A stretch of DNA of 64,000 nucleotides from Nitrospirillum amazonense (lineage in GTDB: Bacteria > Pseudomonadota > Alphaproteobacteria > Azospirillales > Azospirillaceae): NCBI RefSeq assembly GCF_007828045.1, contig NZ_VITN01000012.1:1-64000 (forward strand), given 5' to 3'. Position numbers and translations under genes: made by a program. This document shows, one piece after another, positions 46,301 through 55,512 of the stretch; position 1 is the stretch's first letter; each line of letters starts with the position of its first letter. The notes under the pieces were generated by a model, which was not told where the DNA came from, made no database searches, and saw only the letters and a list, made by a program, of their open reading frames with translations.

Positions 46301-46450
46301 CACGGTCACCACCGGGAAGTCGATGTCCGGGTTGCCGGTCACGTCCAGGCTGAAGTAGGCGACGATGCCCGCGATGAGCAGGACGATGAACAGGACGATG
46401 GGCGGGATGGGATGGCGGATGGCGACCGCGGAGATATTGCCGCTGCTCAT
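43322..46450 (-). CDS. RND efflux permease (HAE1/AcrB type)
   Basis: 1042 residues. Inner-membrane proton-driven exporter with 12 TM helices and two large periplasmic loops. The proton-relay pair Asp410-Asp411 is in GILVDDAIVEIEN (TM4); the TM10-11 region carries GIVTKNSILLVEYA. The hydrophobic N-terminus AIRHPIPPIVLFIVLL is typical of this branch (MexF/MdtB-like). It would take up drugs, detergents, or other hydrophobics. Downstream of the adaptor gene by 22 bp. No outer-membrane channel gene here, so a TolC encoded elsewhere is needed. Confidence 0.94.
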   Translation of the reverse strand: MSSGNISAVAIRHPIPPIVLFIVLLIAGIVAYFSLDVTGNPDIDFPVVTVTVSRPGAAPSEMEVQVTKLVEDAVSNIVGLDHVSSDITDGLSNTVLEFKIGYDTDRAVNDVRNAISRIRSNLPGDIYEPQVERQDVTGDEILTYAVSSDTRSVEELSWLIDNDISRAITHVSGVGATDRFGGLDREIRINLDPNRLMARGITADEVNSQLRALNVDLPGGRGAVGTKEQSIRTLGSARTVEDLANTEITIPVYFGTFAGSAAKVRLSDLGTVTDGTSEMRYISRYDGQPTVGFSIRRAPHSSEVTIAEGVDEEIQKLSKQYPDVHFNLIFDNVKYTKQSFAGSVEALVLGSFLAVLVVWWFLRDGRATFISALAMPLSTIPTFLAMKWFGFSLNGVTLLALSLVVGILVDDAIVEIENIVRHIRMGKRPFQAALEAADEIGLAVVATTMTIVVVFLPVSFMSGIVGQYFKSFGVTVAVAVLFSLLVARLITPLMAAYMLKPAQPDHHSEDGRWMRQYSRLLGWSMNHRWLTVLAGIGIFAVSLFMAAMLPSGFVPPSDNGLSTVQVILPPGATLAETDATTQLVGNILAKRPEVLHVWTRAGRNNQLRNGAVTAILKPKSERSLSKQQFEAEVTPELNKVPGAHIGFNSSIGWGAKDISVLLTSNDGPALERYSNQVLDEMRQQPFLANVTSTAALLRPEIQIRPFFDRAAEQGVSVAAIGQVAKIATLGDLDTSVAKFNLGDRQVPIRVQIDPKYRADMDVMENLRVRTSAGDLLPLRAVANIGMGAGAVEIERFDRARKIAVEADLRGIEVGEAMKKINELPSMAHMPPGISKPAYGQTQEMQNMMIGFAIALATAFLLILAVLILLFRNFFQPLTIMTALPLSFGGAFAALLIGHMSLSLPALIGILMLMGIVTKNSILLVEYAIVSMRDRGMSRREALLDAGAKRARPIIMTTIAMVAGMVPIAVGVGNDSSFQQPMATAVIGGLITSTLLSLVFVPAVFTIVDDINKWLSPKFGRFITPKEGPAQAIPLHPVVKSAE

Positions 46451-46472
46451 GATAGGGCCCCCTTTTCCCGGT

Positions 46473-47720
46473 TCACTGCTGCACCGGCAGCGGCTTGACC
46501 GCGCCTTCCGCGGCCTTGTCGATCACGGTGACCAAGTCGCCGTCCTTGAGGTAGCCGGCGCCGGACAGCACCACCTTCTCGCCCGCCTTCACGCCGGACA
46601 CGATGGCGATGTTGCCGTCCTGCCGGGCACCGGTGGTGACGCTGCGGGCGGCGACCTTGCCGTCCTGGTCCACCACGAACACGACCGGCCGCACCTCGCG
46701 ATAGACGATGGCGGCTTCCGGCACCACCAGGCCGTCGGCCTGGCCCACGGCCACGCGGCCGGTGACGAACATGCCGGGGCGCAGGTCGGGGTTCCGCTCC
46801 AGGTCGATGCGCAGGCGGCCCAGGCGGGTCTTGTTGTCCACCGTCGGCTCGACCACGCGGATGGTGCCGACGTAATGGTGGGCCATGTTGTCGCCGTCGA
46901 TGGTGACGTTCACCGTCTGGCCGGCCTTGGCCACCATCATGTCGTTCTCGGGCACCTCGGCCACCAGTTCCACGCGGTTCTCGCGGATCATGCGGAACAG
47001 CTCGGTCCCGCCGGCGGACAGCACGGCGCCGATGCGGGCGGTACGGGCGGTGATGGTGCCGTCGGATGGCGCGCGCACCTCCGACTGCTTCAGCTTGGCG
47101 ATGGCCAGGTCGCGGTTGGCCTCGGCCACGCCGACGCGGGCCCGCATGCTGATCGCCAGGGCCCGGCGGTTGTCCAGGTCACGCGCGCTCATGGCGCCGG
47201 TGCGCACCAGGTCCTGGGCGCGGGCGTAGTTGGCGTCGGCCTCGACCACGTTACCCTTGGCCTCGGTCAGCAGGGCTTCCTTTTCGGCCAGGTCGGCGCG
47301 CAGCACGCTGTCGTTGAAGCGGGCCAGCAGCTGACCCTTCTTCACCGCGTCACCGATGTCGACCAGCACCTCGGACAGGGCCAGGCCCGACGTTTCCGTG
47401 CCGATGGGCAGATCGTCGAAGGCGGCCAGCGAACCGGTGACCAGCAGGGTGCGGGTAACGGGAGCCACGACGACCGGCGCCACCGTCACCGGCAGGGTGG
47501 ACACCTTGGCTGGCGCGGCGGCCGGGGCCGCCGGCTTGGCGCCCGAACGCATGAGGACGGCGGCGGCAATGGCGCCCAGGACGACGACACCCCCGGCCAG
47601 CAACCACCAGCGGTAGCGCTTGAGCCCCGACCGGCCCCGCAGGCGGCCAGGAGCCCCCGCCGGTGCATAAGCGCCCAGGTCGGTCCGGTCGGCCGGAAGT
47701 TCAGCGGAATGGATGGTCAT
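46473..47720 (-). CDS. RND periplasmic adaptor (membrane fusion protein)
   Basis: 415 residues from the ATG at 47720. Cytoplasmic N-tail (1-37) with a basic stretch, a single TM anchor (38-57), then lipoyl/barrel-sandwich halves (VLVDIGDAVKKGQLLARFND and SEVRAPSDGTITARTARIGA, split by the coiled-coil hairpin 135-205), beta-barrel and membrane-proximal domain. It couples the RND pump to a TolC channel. First gene of a two-gene operon. Confidence 0.92.
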   Translation of the reverse strand: MTIHSAELPADRTDLGAYAPAGAPGRLRGRSGLKRYRWWLLAGGVVVLGAIAAAVLMRSGAKPAAPAAAPAKVSTLPVTVAPVVVAPVTRTLLVTGSLAAFDDLPIGTETSGLALSEVLVDIGDAVKKGQLLARFNDSVLRADLAEKEALLTEAKGNVVEADANYARAQDLVRTGAMSARDLDNRRALAISMRARVGVAEANRDLAIAKLKQSEVRAPSDGTITARTARIGAVLSAGGTELFRMIRENRVELVAEVPENDMMVAKAGQTVNVTIDGDNMAHHYVGTIRVVEPTVDNKTRLGRLRIDLERNPDLRPGMFVTGRVAVGQADGLVVPEAAIVYREVRPVVFVVDQDGKVAARSVTTGARQDGNIAIVSGVKAGEKVVLSGAGYLKDGDLVTVIDKAAEGAVKPLPVQQ

Positions 47721-48345
47721 CGTCTTTAGCCTTCTGTCCAGCCGGCACCCAAGCTGCTGCCGCGTTGGGATGTCGGGATTGGCGGTGGCACGGACGATGG
47801 AAGCAAGGGCTCGTGCGGGCACGGTCCAGCGCTTTTGGGGAAACCCAAAAGGGGCGTGCCTGCCAGCGAACCCACGGCCCCCGCGACCGTGGTGGCGGAC
47901 AACGCCTGATTTACAGCGGAAGATCTGACCAAAAGCCTAATCTCCGCAGGTCCGCCTGTTTCGAGGCTGAACCTACAGAGGGTTGTGTTACGGGAAAAGC
48001 CGCTCTTTGTATCGTTTTGTAACGGAGCTTTACGTGGTGTTCCGGGGGGCCCCGGCCGCTACCTCCAGGGAAGTAGGCTTTCCCCCTCGCCCCCCTTTAT
48101 TTTGTATGCGACCCTGGGTCTATAGGCCAACCGCTTGACATGGGGGGTCGATCGGCCATCTACAACGGGGGTGTGCCGGATAGGTCCGGACCGGTACCGT
48201 GGCCCCCCGCGTTCGCACGAATTCGGGGTGCCCATCCCTACGTAGGGGATGAAAACGGTCATGGGAATGTGGACCTTTACCGGCGTATACCGGGTTCCCC
48301 CAGGCGGGCGGCTTTTCGCCCCCGGGGCTCAAGGGTGGGACGTTG
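47721..48345. other. Divergent promoter region between the RND operon and the NRPS-like gene
   Basis: 625 bp without a supported gene. It includes TTGACA at 48135, a possible -35 for the NRPS-like gene with no clear -10. A TTGTATCGTTTTGTAACG segment near 48006 may be an RND-operon operator, with GTTAC about 25 bp upstream as an inverted partner. No regulator gene is beside it. Confidence 0.4.
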
Positions 48346-51300
48346 ATGCTCAGCGGTTCGTTGATCGCCGAACGGATGGAGGCGGAGGGGCCCGGCCAGC
48401 AGCCGGGCGGCCCGCATCACGGCCTGGCCGGCGCCCAGACGCTGGCGGCGCTGTTCCTGGCGCGCGTCGCCGCCACGCCGGCCCTGCCGGCGGTGGAAAC
48501 CGGCGACGGCTTCATGCTGACCTGGGGCGACATGGGCGAACGGGCCCGCCGTGTCGCCGCCACCCTGGCCGCCCGGGGCGTGGGCCCCGGTGCGCGAATC
48601 ATGCTGCGCGGCCGTGGCACCGCCGAATTATACGCCTGCCTGTTCGGCATCCTGTTGCGCCGCGCCGCCTATATTCCCATCGACGCCAGCTGGCCCGCCG
48701 CCCGCGTGGCCAGCATCGCGGAGCAGTCCGACAGCCTGCTGATGGTCGATGCCGCCGGCGACTTCGCCGTACCCGGCGTCGCCTCGGTCGCGCCGGAGGA
48801 CCTGATCGGCACCGCCCTGCTGGACGACCCCATCGTCTCGGCCCATGGCTTGCCGGACGCGGTGTTGCCGGCCACGCCGGCCGACACCTGCTATCTCATC
48901 TTCACCTCGGGCACGACCGGCCTGCCCAAGGGCGTCGTGCTGTCGCACGGCGCCGTCATGACCTATGTGCGCGGCGCCTCGCAGGTCTATCAGCTGGCCG
49001 AGACGGACCGGGTATGGCAGGGCTTTTCGCTGGCCTTCGACGCCTCGGTGGAGGAGGTGTGGCTGGCCGTGGCCGCCGGCGCCTGCCTGCTGCCGGCCTC
49101 CGGCCTGGTGATGCGCGACCCGCAACTGCTGGCCAGCGAGTTGCGCTGCCGCCGCGCCACCTTCTTTTCCACCGTTCCCACCCTGCTGGGCCTGATCGAC
49201 GAGGATCTGCCCGATGTCCGCCTGCTGGTGGTGGGGGGCGAGACCTGCTCCGCCGCCCTGGTCGACCGCTGGGCGCCGGGCCGGCGCATGCTGAACACCT
49301 ATGGGCCCACCGAGGCCTCGGTGGTGGCGACGGCCGACGAAGCCCGGGCCGGCCAGCCGGTGACCATCGGCCGGGGACTGCCGGGCTACCGCGTGCTGGT
49401 GCTGGGCCCCGACGACCTGCCGGTGCCGGTGGGCGAGACGGGGGAGATCCATATCGGCGGCCCGGCCCTGGCCGACGGTTACCTGAACCGGCCGGAGGAA
49501 ACGGCCAAGCGCTTCAAGGTGGACGCCGCCGGGCAGCGGCTCTACGCCACCGGCGACCTCGGCCGCCCCCTGATCGACGGCCGCGTCGACTTCCTGGGCC
49601 GGGTGGACCACCAGGTGAAGCTGCGCGGCTTCCGCATCGAGCTGGGTGAGATCGAGGCCATCGCCGCCGGCTGCCCCGGCGTGCAGCTGGCCGCCGCCGC
49701 CGTGCGCCCGGTGGCCGGCGTGGACGCCATCGTCATCTGGTATGTCGGCACGGCCGACCGCAACGCCATCGCCGCCCACGTCGCCGCCTCCGTCCCCGCC
49801 TACATGCGCCCCAGCTTCCTGGTGAAGGTGCCGGCCATGACCCGCACCGTGGGCGGCAAGATCGACCGGCGCGAGCTGCCGGAGCCCACCCCCCGCGACG
49901 TGCCGGAGGACATCGGCGACCCGCCCCAGGGCGAGGCGGAGGAGGAGGTGGCCGACGCCTTCGCCCAGGCGCTGGGCCGGCCCATCCGCGCCCGCGACGC
50001 CGACTTCTTCATGGATTTGGGCGGCCATTCGCTGGCCGCGGCCTCGGCCATCTCCCGCCTGCGCCTGCGCCACCCCGGCGCCACCGTGCGCGCCCTGTAC
50101 CTGAACCCCACCGTGCGGAGCCTGGCCCAGGTCCTGGCGGCACCGCCGACGCCCAAGGTCACCAGCGAGACGCGGCGCGCCAGCACCCGCCGCCACCTGG
50201 CCTTCGGCCTGGCCCAGGCGGTGACCCTGCCCCTGGTGACGGCGCTGGGTGGCCTGCCCATGCTGGTCATGCTGGGCGTGCTGGTCCACCACGGCATGAC
50301 CGGGCGGCTGAGCCCCCTGTCCTTCGTCATCATGGCCGGGCTGTCCATGGCCGCCCTGCCCGTATCCTTCGCCCTGGCCATTGCCGCCAAATGGCTGTTG
50401 CTGGGCCGCGTGCGCCCGGGACGCCACCGCCTGTGGGGCCTGTGGCACTGGCGTTGGTGGACGGTCAGCCATATCGAGGCCGCCCTGCCCATGTCCTGGA
50501 TCGCCGGCACGCCACTGATGCGGCTGTATGCCCGCGCCATGGGCGGCCGCATCGGCCACGGCAGCTTCCTGGGCTGTCATGGCGGCATGCTGTGGGACCT
50601 GATCACCATTGGCGACCACGCCACGGTGGGCGAGGACACGCTGCTGCTGACCCACCACGTGCGTGCCGGCCATATCGAGATCGGCACCGTGGCCATCGGC
50701 TCGAACGCCACGGTGGGCGCCGCCTCCATCGTCGGCCTGGGCAGCGCGCTGGAGGCCGGGGCCGGCCTGGACGCGCGCAGCTGCCTGATCGACGGGGCCG
50801 TGGTGCCAGCGGACGCGGTGTGGGCGGGCTCCCCCGCCGGACCGTCGTCGCGGCCGGACTGGATGGTGGGCCGGGCGGACGGGCCCCTGCGTCCCCGCGC
50901 CGGCCGCTACCTGCTGGGCCTGGCCGCGCTTAGCCTGGTGCGCTTCCTGACCCTATTGCCCCTGGCCGTCGCCTTCGCCCTGGTGCTGGGCACCGAGCTG
51001 CCCATCGCCCGGATGGGCCCGCTGCTGGTGCTGGCCGGCTTGGTGGGCGGGGCGGTGTGCATGCCCTGGACCGCCCTGGTGCTGCTGGGCGCCCGCCGCC
51101 TGGTGCCGCCGGTGGTGGGGCGCGCCAGCGTACGCCTGGACAGCATGGTGGAATGCCACCGCTGGTTCGCCGACCGCGTGCACCGCATGGCGGTGGAGCA
51201 ACTGTACACCGTCTACGGCAGCCTGTTCTCCGCCACCTGGCTGCGGCTGTTGGGCGCCAAGATCGGTCATGCCTGCGAGGTATCGACCGTGGCCCACGTG

Positions 51301-52278
51301 GTGCCGGAACAGCTGGAGGTGGGCGACCGCGCCTTCCTGGCCGACGCCTCGCTGGTGGGCAGCCCCGCCATCCATGGCGGCCTGGTGCGCTTCGCGCCCA
51401 CCCGGGTGGGCCACGACACCTTCGTCGGCAACTCCGCCTTCCTGCCGGCCGGCGCCGACCTGCCGGACAATTGCCTGGTGGGCGTGCTGTCCACCGCCCC
51501 CTCGGACGCCAGCCGCCAGACGGACTGGCTGGGCCTGCCGCCGGTGCGCCTGCCCCGGCGGCAGAAGGTGGAAGGCATTTCCGAGGCCTACACCGTCGCC
51601 CCCACGTCGCGCCTGATCGCCACCCGCGCCGTCATCGAGGCGTTGCGCATCCTGGTGCAGGGCGCCATCACCGGCACCGCCACCGTGGGCGCCCTGTGGC
51701 TGGCGGCCCATGCCCTGGCCGTCTCCAGCCTGTGGCTGGCCCTGCTGTGGCTGGGCCTGGGCCCGCTGGTCATCTGCATCAGCGCCGCCCTGCTGCTGGC
51801 CTGCGTGAAGTGGGGGGTGATCGGCCGCTTCCGCCCCGGCATCCACCCGCTGTGGAGCACGGCCGTCTGGCGCATCGAGTTCGTGACCTCGCTGTACGAC
51901 GCCCTCGCGGGCTGGGTCCTGGGCCCCTTCCTGGGCACGCCCTTCCTGCCGCTGTACATGCGCCTGCTGGGCGCCAAGGTGGGCCGCCGCGTCTATCTGG
52001 AAACGGCCTACCTGTGCGAACTGGACATGATCCACATCGGTGACGATGCCGCCATGGGCCCCGGCGTCACCCTGCAAACCCACCTGTTCGAGGATAGGGT
52101 CATGAAGCTGGGCCCCGTCACCATCGAGGCCGGCGCCCATGTCGGCGCCGGTTCCGTGGTGCTGTACGATTCGGTGCTGGGGCGGGGTTCCGAACTGGGG
52201 CCCCTATCCCTGGCCATGAAGGGTGAACACCTGCCGGCCGGCAGCCGCTTCATCGGCTGCCCGGCGCAGCCGGTTTGA
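48346..52278 (+). CDS. Poly-amino-acid synthetase-like NRPS (epsilon-poly-lysine synthetase architecture)
   Basis: 1310 residues from the ATG at 48346 (AAGGGTGGG upstream). Adenylation domain about 25-520: LIFTSGTTGLPKGVVL (184-199), the Asp anchoring an alpha-amino group (Asp232 in AFDASVEEVW), NTYGPTEA, GRVDHQVKLRGFRIELGE and GGKIDR Lys505. T domain with pantetheine Ser562 (DLGGHSLA). Then six TM helices in three pairs (about 625-690, 890-940, 1095-1160), alternating with three hexapeptide-repeat-like C domains. That order and length match epsilon-poly-L-lysine synthetase Pls of Streptomyces (about 1319 residues). It likely polymerises a single amino acid at the membrane; the substrate is unknown. 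No tailoring, transport or hydrolase gene is adjacent. Confidence 0.85.
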   Translation: MLSGSLIAERMEAEGPGQQPGGPHHGLAGAQTLAALFLARVAATPALPAVETGDGFMLTWGDMGERARRVAATLAARGVGPGARIMLRGRGTAELYACLFGILLRRAAYIPIDASWPAARVASIAEQSDSLLMVDAAGDFAVPGVASVAPEDLIGTALLDDPIVSAHGLPDAVLPATPADTCYLIFTSGTTGLPKGVVLSHGAVMTYVRGASQVYQLAETDRVWQGFSLAFDASVEEVWLAVAAGACLLPASGLVMRDPQLLASELRCRRATFFSTVPTLLGLIDEDLPDVRLLVVGGETCSAALVDRWAPGRRMLNTYGPTEASVVATADEARAGQPVTIGRGLPGYRVLVLGPDDLPVPVGETGEIHIGGPALADGYLNRPEETAKRFKVDAAGQRLYATGDLGRPLIDGRVDFLGRVDHQVKLRGFRIELGEIEAIAAGCPGVQLAAAAVRPVAGVDAIVIWYVGTADRNAIAAHVAASVPAYMRPSFLVKVPAMTRTVGGKIDRRELPEPTPRDVPEDIGDPPQGEAEEEVADAFAQALGRPIRARDADFFMDLGGHSLAAASAISRLRLRHPGATVRALYLNPTVRSLAQVLAAPPTPKVTSETRRASTRRHLAFGLAQAVTLPLVTALGGLPMLVMLGVLVHHGMTGRLSPLSFVIMAGLSMAALPVSFALAIAAKWLLLGRVRPGRHRLWGLWHWRWWTVSHIEAALPMSWIAGTPLMRLYARAMGGRIGHGSFLGCHGGMLWDLITIGDHATVGEDTLLLTHHVRAGHIEIGTVAIGSNATVGAASIVGLGSALEAGAGLDARSCLIDGAVVPADAVWAGSPAGPSSRPDWMVGRADGPLRPRAGRYLLGLAALSLVRFLTLLPLAVAFALVLGTELPIARMGPLLVLAGLVGGAVCMPWTALVLLGARRLVPPVVGRASVRLDSMVECHRWFADRVHRMAVEQLYTVYGSLFSATWLRLLGAKIGHACEVSTVAHVVPEQLEVGDRAFLADASLVGSPAIHGGLVRFAPTRVGHDTFVGNSAFLPAGADLPDNCLVGVLSTAPSDASRQTDWLGLPPVRLPRRQKVEGISEAYTVAPTSRLIATRAVIEALRILVQGAITGTATVGALWLAAHALAVSSLWLALLWLGLGPLVICISAALLLACVKWGVIGRFRPGIHPLWSTAVWRIEFVTSLYDALAGWVLGPFLGTPFLPLYMRLLGAKVGRRVYLETAYLCELDMIHIGDDAAMGPGVTLQTHLFEDRVMKLGPVTIEAGAHVGAGSVVLYDSVLGRGSELGPLSLAMKGEHLPAGSRFIGCPAQPV

Positions 52279-52281
52279 TTG

Positions 52282-52368
52282 CCTCAGGCGCCGGCGGGCC
52301 ATCCGGCCCTTGGCTATCCTCGCTCCGCCCTTCGGTACTCGCTCCAGCGGACGCGGGTCGCGTCCCTA
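52282..52368 (-). repeat. Structured intergenic repeat, full copy D (reverse)
   Basis: Read on the minus strand: hairpin 1 GGACGCG-ACC-CGCGTCC (52349-52365), core GCTGGAGCGAGTACCG with GCGGAGCGAGGATAG, hairpin 2 GGGCC-GGAT-GGCCC (52296-52309), tail GGCGCCTGAGG. Its tail end is three bases past the stop codon of the NRPS-like gene, the same geometry as copy A. Confidence 0.8.
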
Positions 52369-52398
52369 GGGGAAAACCGTCGAGAAGGAATTGAGGAA

Positions 52399-52426
52399 AA
52401 AGGGCGCCCAACATGGAGCGCCCTTT
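52399..52426 (-). terminator. Terminator after carbonic anhydrase gene
   Basis: 9-bp stem AAAGGGCGC/GCGCCCTTT; on the minus strand it continues into a T-rich run. 22 bases past the carbonic anhydrase stop. Confidence 0.8.
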
Positions 52427-52448
52427 ATCATTTCGACATCAGAACAAA

Positions 52449-53063
52449 TTAGAGGGGAATACCCTCGATGCCCTCCTGCACCGACTTGAACTGGCCCGTG
52501 GCCTGGTTCAGCAGCAGCAGGTCGGCGTCGGCCACGTCGAACAGGCAGCCGTGCAGGCGCAGGCCGCCGGCCTCCACCGCTGCCTTGATCCAGGGGAAGG
52601 TCAGCAGGTTGGCGATGGTCAGGCGGATGACCTCGCGTTCGGCATCGGCCACGTCGTTCGCCCTGCCGCGCACGCTCTTGGCGATGGACATCCAGTGGCC
52701 GATGAAGTCGCCGTCATCCTCCCCCGCCGCCATCAGGGCTTTCACGCCGCCGCAATGGGTATGGCCCATGACGATGATGTCGCCCACGCGCAGCTGGCGC
52801 ACGGCGAATTCCAACGCGGCGCTGGTGCCGTGGAAGTCGCTGTTGGGTTGGTAGGGCGGGATCAGGTTGGCGACGTTGCGGATGATGAACAGGTCGCCAG
52901 GCCCCGCCGAGAAGATCATCTGCGGGTCCACCCGGCTATCACAGCAGGCGACCACGGCCGCGCGCGGGTTCTGCCCGACCTCGGCCAGCCACTGGAAGCG
53001 GCGGGCATATTCGGGAAGGGCGCTGGCGCGGAAATTCAGAAATCCCTCGATGAGCTTCCGCAT
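52449..53063 (-). CDS. Beta-class carbonic anhydrase
   Basis: 204 residues. Zn-dependent CO2 hydration. The signature is ACCDSRVDP (39-47) with Zn ligand Cys40 and the catalytic dyad Asp42-Arg44, and MGHTHCGGV (99-107) with His101 and Cys104. Length and GDLFIIRNVAN/SAALEFAVRQL blocks are typical. Supplies bicarbonate to carboxylases. Monocistronic; terminator follows. Confidence 0.94.
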   Translation of the reverse strand: MRKLIEGFLNFRASALPEYARRFQWLAEVGQNPRAAVVACCDSRVDPQMIFSAGPGDLFIIRNVANLIPPYQPNSDFHGTSAALEFAVRQLRVGDIIVMGHTHCGGVKALMAAGEDDGDFIGHWMSIAKSVRGRANDVADAEREVIRLTIANLLTFPWIKAAVEAGGLRLHGCLFDVADADLLLLNQATGQFKSVQEGIEGIPL

Positions 53064-53331
53064 AAAAGGTGTCTCCCGAAGTCATGCTGGCCCGAAGTCA
53101 CTGCTGGAACGTCAGAGTCGCCCCGATCGGTGGCCATCGGCCATTGGTCTACTGGCTGGTGACGGCAAAATCCAGTCCCGTCGGCGGGACGGGCCCTCGC
53201 GCCAGCGGCGACCGGCCCGCTCCACGGCCTGGTTAACCCGGTCGGCGGGCCCCACATAAAGAGATGGCCCGGCTGAAGGAAAGCCCGCAAGCTGGTCGGC
53301 CAGCAAAAGTTGCAGCCCTGAACCCGACCGC

Positions 53332-53790
53332 ATGAACCATCGCCAAATCCTCGACGCGGCCCTGCGCAGCCAGCCCGCCCCCCGCAGCCGCTACCTGAAC
53401 CTGGTCGCCGACCGGGTGGAGCGCGACGGCCGCTTCGCCGACCGCACCCACCTGCTGTACCCCGTGCTGGCGCGCGCCGCCGGGACGGTGGAACCCATGC
53501 TGGAGCCCGTGGAATTCGTCGATCTGCTGGCGGAGTTCCTGGCCCACCACGGGGCGGCCATCGGCGCCGCGCTTTACGACCGCGCCTATCTCAAGGATCC
53601 GGACCGGGCGCTGGCCGGCCCCGCCAGCCTGCTGTCGGGCTGGATATCCGCCCGCATCCTGGACGGCCTGCAATCCGGCCGCTATCGACCGCCGACCGAC
53701 CGCGCCTATCGCTTCCATTCCCACAGCGGCGACATGGACGGCGCGCTGCGCGGCTTCCCCTTCCATCAAGAGGATGCCACCGCCGACTGA
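53332..53790 (+). CDS. Conserved-looking hypothetical protein
   Basis: 152 residues, not recognised. No signal peptide, TM segment or catalytic motif. Codon use is normal for the window and the frame stays open with GC-rich third positions, so it is likely a gene. His/Arg-rich N-terminus (MNHRQILDAALR), Asp/His-rich C-terminus (HSHSGDMDG). DUF445 gene follows about 160 bp downstream on the same strand. Confidence 0.5.
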   Translation: MNHRQILDAALRSQPAPRSRYLNLVADRVERDGRFADRTHLLYPVLARAAGTVEPMLEPVEFVDLLAEFLAHHGAAIGAALYDRAYLKDPDRALAGPASLLSGWISARILDGLQSGRYRPPTDRAYRFHSHSGDMDGALRGFPFHQEDATAD

Positions 53791-53948
53791 GGGGTTGGCG
53801 GCCAATTGCCGCAACCCGCGGCTTGCGGGGAACCGGCTGGCCGGCGCCGCGGTTTCGATGTCACGGGTGGTTCCGTCCCATTGGGGCCATATGGTCCGGG
53901 ACAGCGCCGCCGGGCGCCGTCATCATGAGGCCCGCCACACCCCTCGGG

Positions 53949-55262
53949 ATGCCCATGCCTGACCATTCCCTGCCCTTGCCCTTCGACCCTGCCACCGCCG
54001 GCGACCGCGCCGCCGCCCTGCGCCGCTGGCGGCGCATCGCCGGCCTTTACCTCGCCACCGTCGCCTGCCTGTGGCTGGCGGCCCGGTTGGTGCCGCGCCT
54101 GCTGCCCGACTATATCGGCTGGCCCTGGCCCGGGTTCTGGAGCCTGCTGCGCGCCGTGGGGGAGGCGGGACTGGTGGGCGGGCTGGCCGACTGGTTCGCC
54201 GTCACGGCCTTGTTCCGTCACCCGCTGGGCGTCCCGGTCCCGCACACCGCCCTGGTGCCGCAGAACCGTTACCGCATCGCCGATGGCATCGCGACCTACA
54301 TCGACAGCGAATTCCTGGCCCCCGACCGGCTGCGCGGCCAGGTGCAGCGCCTGAACGCCGCCGACCAGTTGGCCCGCGCCCTGGCCGATCCTGCCAACCG
54401 CGCCCAACTGGCGGACCTGGCGTTGGCCTCCCTGCCCCGGCTGCTGTCGCGGGGGCGGGCCCGGGGACAGGAAGCGGCCTTGCGCGAGGCGCTGGCGCGG
54501 GCGGCGATGGAGGGCCTGCGCGCCATGGACATGCGGCCCATGGTCGCCCGCCTGCTGCGCGACGCCATCAATAGCCCCCTGTTCGAGGCCCTGATCCAAG
54601 AGGTGTCGGATTACGGCGTGGTGCTGATCCACGGCAGCCGGCCGCACATCCGCGACGCGGTCGCCACCCGGTCGAAATGGTGGATGCCGCGTACCCTGGA
54701 CCGCAGCCTGGCCGACCAGGTGACGGATGCCCTGGCCGGCCACCTGTTCGACCTGCGCAGCCCCCACAGCGAGGCTGGCCACGCCCTGCGGCAATGGCTG
54801 GCGGAAATCCCCGACCGCATCCTGGATGGCGATCCGCTGGGCGACCGGCTGGCGTCGGTGCTGCGCAACGCGGTGGACATCAAGACCCTGCGACTGCTGC
54901 TGCACCACCTCATCGGCCGTTTGAAGTCGGCGGCGCTGGAGGACGCGGCCAAGCCGGACGGCGTGCTGCGCGACGCGCTGGACGCCATGTTATTGTCGCT
55001 GGCGCAGGAGTTGGAGCAACCAGCCACCCGCGCCCGGCTGGACGCGGCGGTCGAGGGCGCCTTCCTGGCCGCCATCCCGGGCTGGCGCATGTCCATCCGC
55101 AGCTTCATCACCGACACGCTGAAGGCGCAGGACGCCGCCGATTTCGCCCGCCGGCTGGAAGAGGGCGTGGGCAAGGATCTGCAGTTCATCCGCATCAACG
55201 GCACGGTGCTGGGCGCCCTGATCGGCGCCGCCCTATACCTGCTGGACCTAACTTTCGGCTAA
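53949..55262 (+). CDS. DUF445 family membrane protein
   Basis: 437 residues; start uncertain (ATG at 53949 or 53955, or 53925). A TM helix (about 27-45), then GLVGGLADWFAVTALFRHPLG, the DUF445 hallmark, and NRYRIADGIATYI. A long helical region follows and a final TM helix near the C-terminus (GTVLGALIGAALYLLDL). Inner-membrane protein of unknown function, widespread in bacteria. Confidence 0.88.
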   Translation: MPMPDHSLPLPFDPATAGDRAAALRRWRRIAGLYLATVACLWLAARLVPRLLPDYIGWPWPGFWSLLRAVGEAGLVGGLADWFAVTALFRHPLGVPVPHTALVPQNRYRIADGIATYIDSEFLAPDRLRGQVQRLNAADQLARALADPANRAQLADLALASLPRLLSRGRARGQEAALREALARAAMEGLRAMDMRPMVARLLRDAINSPLFEALIQEVSDYGVVLIHGSRPHIRDAVATRSKWWMPRTLDRSLADQVTDALAGHLFDLRSPHSEAGHALRQWLAEIPDRILDGDPLGDRLASVLRNAVDIKTLRLLLHHLIGRLKSAALEDAAKPDGVLRDALDAMLLSLAQELEQPATRARLDAAVEGAFLAAIPGWRMSIRSFITDTLKAQDAADFARRLEEGVGKDLQFIRINGTVLGALIGAALYLLDLTFG

Positions 55263-55512
55263 GCCGCCCCCGGTCGCCCCTGGCCCTTTTGCGCCGCCCC
55301 GCTTTTGACAGAAGACGGGTGTAGGGGTTGACGAGCACCCGTCCCATCCCGCAGGGTCGCCCCGCCAGGGATTAACCCTATCCTTCCGTGGCAGCGGTGT
55401 CCCCGTCGGGGAGGATCGCGGCGGCGGGGAGAAGGTTGCCCGAAGTCGACCTTGGCCCCTTCGACGCGACGCCGGACCGGGCCATCACATGATTGCCATC
55501 GACGAGGACCGA

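Noticed and set aside
55305-55333. TTGACA-type promoter before the periplasmic TPR gene
   Set aside because: No acceptable -10 element at 16-18 bp spacing.
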